From positions 1 through 6,924 of the forward strand of contig CAAEKI010000207.1 in NCBI GenBank assembly GCA_900756495.1: a stretch of 6,924 nt of DNA. Reading direction: 5' to 3'. Position numbers and translations under genes: made by a program. Shown here one piece after another: positions 5,486-6,924 of the stretch. Each line of letters begins with the position of its first letter. Positions within the stretch are counted from its first letter, which is position 1. The DNA is from an uncultured Oscillospiraceae bacterium. Lineage in GTDB: Bacteria > Bacillota > Clostridia > Oscillospirales > Oscillospiraceae. The notes below the pieces were generated by a model, which had not been told where the DNA came from, did no database searches, and worked only from the letters and a program-made list of their open reading frames with translations.

Positions 5486-6699
5486 TGAACAAAGAAGCTT
5501 TAAAAGGCGTTCGGATTGCTGATTTCAGCTGGGTATGGGCTGGCCCCTATTCCACGCTGCTCCTCTCCTTTATGGGAGCGGAGGTCATCAAGATTGAGAG
5601 CAAAAAGCGCATTGACCAGACCCGGCAGGGCTCCATTACCACCGGAGACGACTTCGAGGGCTTTAATGCGTCCCCCATCTTTAACAACGCCAACCTGAAT
5701 AAGAAGAGTATCTCTCTGGATCTGAAGAGCCCCAAGGGTGTGGAGCTCGCCAAGCGGATTGTGGCCGAGAGCGACGTGGTTGTGGAGAATATGCGCGCCG
5801 GCGTGATGGATAAGCTGGGCCTGGGCTACAAGGACCTGGTAAAGGTGAAGCCGGACATCATTATGATCTCTTCCTCCGGATTCGGATCCTCCGGCCCCTA
5901 TGGCCACTATGCCGGCTACGCCCCCATTTTCGCCTCCTTCGGCGGCCTGGCCTACCTCACCGGCTATGAGGGCGGCGAGCCTAATACCATGAGCGGCGTT
6001 ATGGACCTACGGGTAGGTACCCTCTCCGCCTATGCCACCCTGGCCGCCCTTCTGCACCGGCAGAAGACCGGCGAGGGCCAGTATATTGACCTGAGCTCCT
6101 CTGAATGCGTCAGCTCCCTCATCGGCTCTGAGCTGATGGAGTATACCATGAATGGGGCCTCCCCCAACCGCTGCGGCAACCAGGATGCCATTATGGCGCC
6201 CCACAATGTCTACCGCTGCAAGGGCGACGACAAGTGGATCAGCATTGCCGTGGGCAGCGACGAGGAGTGGCAGGCCCTGAAGGGCGCCATGGGCAATCCG
6301 GCCTGGGCTGAGGACGAGAAGTACGACGGTATGTTCGGCCGCTGGCAGAACCGCGCCGAGCTGGATCAGCACATGACCGAGTGGACCATGGGCTATGCCG
6401 ACTATGACCTGATGCACCTGCTTCAGGACGCCGGCGTGGCGGCTATGCCCTCTTTCTGCGCCGAGGAGATCCTCTCCGACCCCCATGTGAAGGCCAGAGG
6501 CAAGCTGCTGGAGGTGGAGCACCCTGTCATGGGCAAAAAGGTTGTTATCAGCCCCCCGTGGAAGATGTCTGAGACGCCGGCCACGATCCGGAAAGCGTCT
6601 CCGCTGCTGGGCGAAAATAACGAAGAAGTATTCTGCGGCCTCCTGGGAATGTCCAAGGATGAGTTCCAGACCCTGGTATCGGAAGAAGTAATCTACTAA
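5485..6699 (+). CDS. Family III CoA-transferase (CaiB/BaiF) subunit with catalytic Asp
   Basis: A 404-aa family III CoA-transferase. Motifs are FSWVWAGPYSTLLLSFMGAE (14-33), then VIKIES (34-39), SSGFGSSGPYGHYAGYAP (130-147), TGEGQYIDLS (195-204) and a C-terminal SPLLGENNEEVFCGLLG (372-388). By-eye alignment puts Asp174 (VMDLRVG) on the catalytic Asp169 of formyl-CoA transferase, so this copy looks competent. The DFSWVWAGP start is unlike the first copy, so the two are divergent paralogs and not a recent duplication. Its ATG overlaps the preceding TGA (TGATG) and only a weak AGAGAGG lies 13 bases upstream. Translational coupling and equimolar synthesis are therefore likely, as expected for a heteromeric enzyme. 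Paired unequal family III subunits are known, for example benzylsuccinate CoA-transferase BbsEF. CoA donor and acceptor are unknown. Confidence 0.94.
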   Translation: MNKEALKGVRIADFSWVWAGPYSTLLLSFMGAEVIKIESKKRIDQTRQGSITTGDDFEGFNASPIFNNANLNKKSISLDLKSPKGVELAKRIVAESDVVVENMRAGVMDKLGLGYKDLVKVKPDIIMISSSGFGSSGPYGHYAGYAPIFASFGGLAYLTGYEGGEPNTMSGVMDLRVGTLSAYATLAALLHRQKTGEGQYIDLSSSECVSSLIGSELMEYTMNGASPNRCGNQDAIMAPHNVYRCKGDDKWISIAVGSDEEWQALKGAMGNPAWAEDEKYDGMFGRWQNRAELDQHMTEWTMGYADYDLMHLLQDAGVAAMPSFCAEEILSDPHVKARGKLLEVEHPVMGKKVVISPPWKMSETPATIRKASPLLGENNEEVFCGLLGMSKDEFQTLVSEEVIY

Positions 6700-6741
6700 G
6701 AGTCGGGGAGCGGCAAGTGGAAGGCAAGTAAAGTTATGTAA

Positions 6742-6791
6742 CCTGGCGGCGGGGGAGTACGACTTACTCACTCACTCCACCCGCCGCCGGG
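6742..6791 (+). terminator. Strong GC hairpin downstream of the operon
   Basis: A 12-bp stem (6742-6753 with 6780-6791, one U-G pair, core GGCGGCGGG/CCCGCCGCC) continues past a bulged A (6779) into five more pairs (6754-6758 with 6774-6778). The loop is 15 bases containing ACTC repeats. It starts 42 bases after the last stop. No T-run follows (TGCATATAAAG instead), so it may be a 3'-end stabilising or pausing hairpin and not a classical intrinsic terminator. Confidence 0.5.
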
Positions 6792-6924
6792 TGCATATAA
6801 AGTGGGCACAGGAAAGACGGAGAACAGGAAGGCGCGCCGGCTGCTGCGGATTGGAGCACGGACGCATCGTGCTGGAAATCGATCCGCCGGAGACGGAAAT
6901 CGCCGTTCGCCGCCTTCGATTTTA
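6792..6924 (+). other. 3' edge without an assertable gene; possible start of a coding frame
   Basis: No complete gene. On the plus strand the frame from TTG 6851 stays open to the edge and reads LEHGRIVLEIDPPETEIAVRRL, acid/aliphatic-rich and more protein-like than the other two plus frames. It has no ATG and only a distant AGGAAGG upstream. Minus-strand frames are also open here. A TATAAA at 6796-6801 has no matching -35. I would not call a gene from this. Confidence 0.2.

Noticed and set aside
4277..6699. Recent tandem duplication of the CoA-transferase gene
   Set aside because: The two share family motifs only (GAEVIK, GQYID); active-site and N-terminal segments differ, so they are old paralogs.
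1..6924. CRISPR arrays, insertion sequences, integrase or phage genes
   Set aside because: No regularly spaced direct repeats, transposase motifs or terminal inverted repeats were seen. selC can be an integration site, but no integrase or duplicated tRNA end is present here.

Overview
The window (about 60% GC by eye) looks like a Clostridia-type Bacillota chromosome, possibly Oscillospiraceae-like. This rests on GC-rich codon use, strong GGAGG-type ribosome sites, a selenocysteine system and anaerobe-style CoA chemistry. The placement is inference; no 16S or other marker gene is present.

Left block, minus strand (1-402): a selenocysteine locus. A textbook sigma-70 promoter (402..374, both hexamers perfect, 17-bp spacer) drives selC, a 98-nt UCA-anticodon tRNA-Sec with encoded CCA (310..213). 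A hairpin with a short T-run (201..173) follows, then the first 45 codons of selA, cut by the window edge.

Middle block, minus strand (420-2390): a LysR-type regulator followed 57 bp later by a metallo-beta-lactamase-fold hydrolase with all metal ligands intact. The two are probably one transcript.

Intergenic hub (2391-2664): a good promoter for the regulator overlaps a LysR-type box (TAAC-N5-GTTA). Between this box and the plus-strand genes lies a leader with two inverted repeats and an orphan Shine-Dalgarno.

Right block, plus strand (2665-6699): an operon of a biotin-dependent carboxyltransferase subunit (MmdA/PccB-like, 520 aa) and two family III (CaiB/BaiF) CoA-transferase subunits. The last two overlap by one base. 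A strong GC hairpin (6742-6791) lies downstream. The final 130 bases hold no gene I can assert.

Reading together: the CoA-transferase pair would activate a carboxylic acid as its CoA thioester. The carboxyltransferase would then remove (or add) a carboxyl group through biotin on a partner protein outside the window. The LysR protein probably controls the operon in response to substrate or intermediate, and the hydrolase could act on a thioester or lactone. The substrate cannot be read from sequence. Unusual active-site residues in the carboxyltransferase and an Asp-to-Glu change in one CoA-transferase make this the most interesting part of the window.
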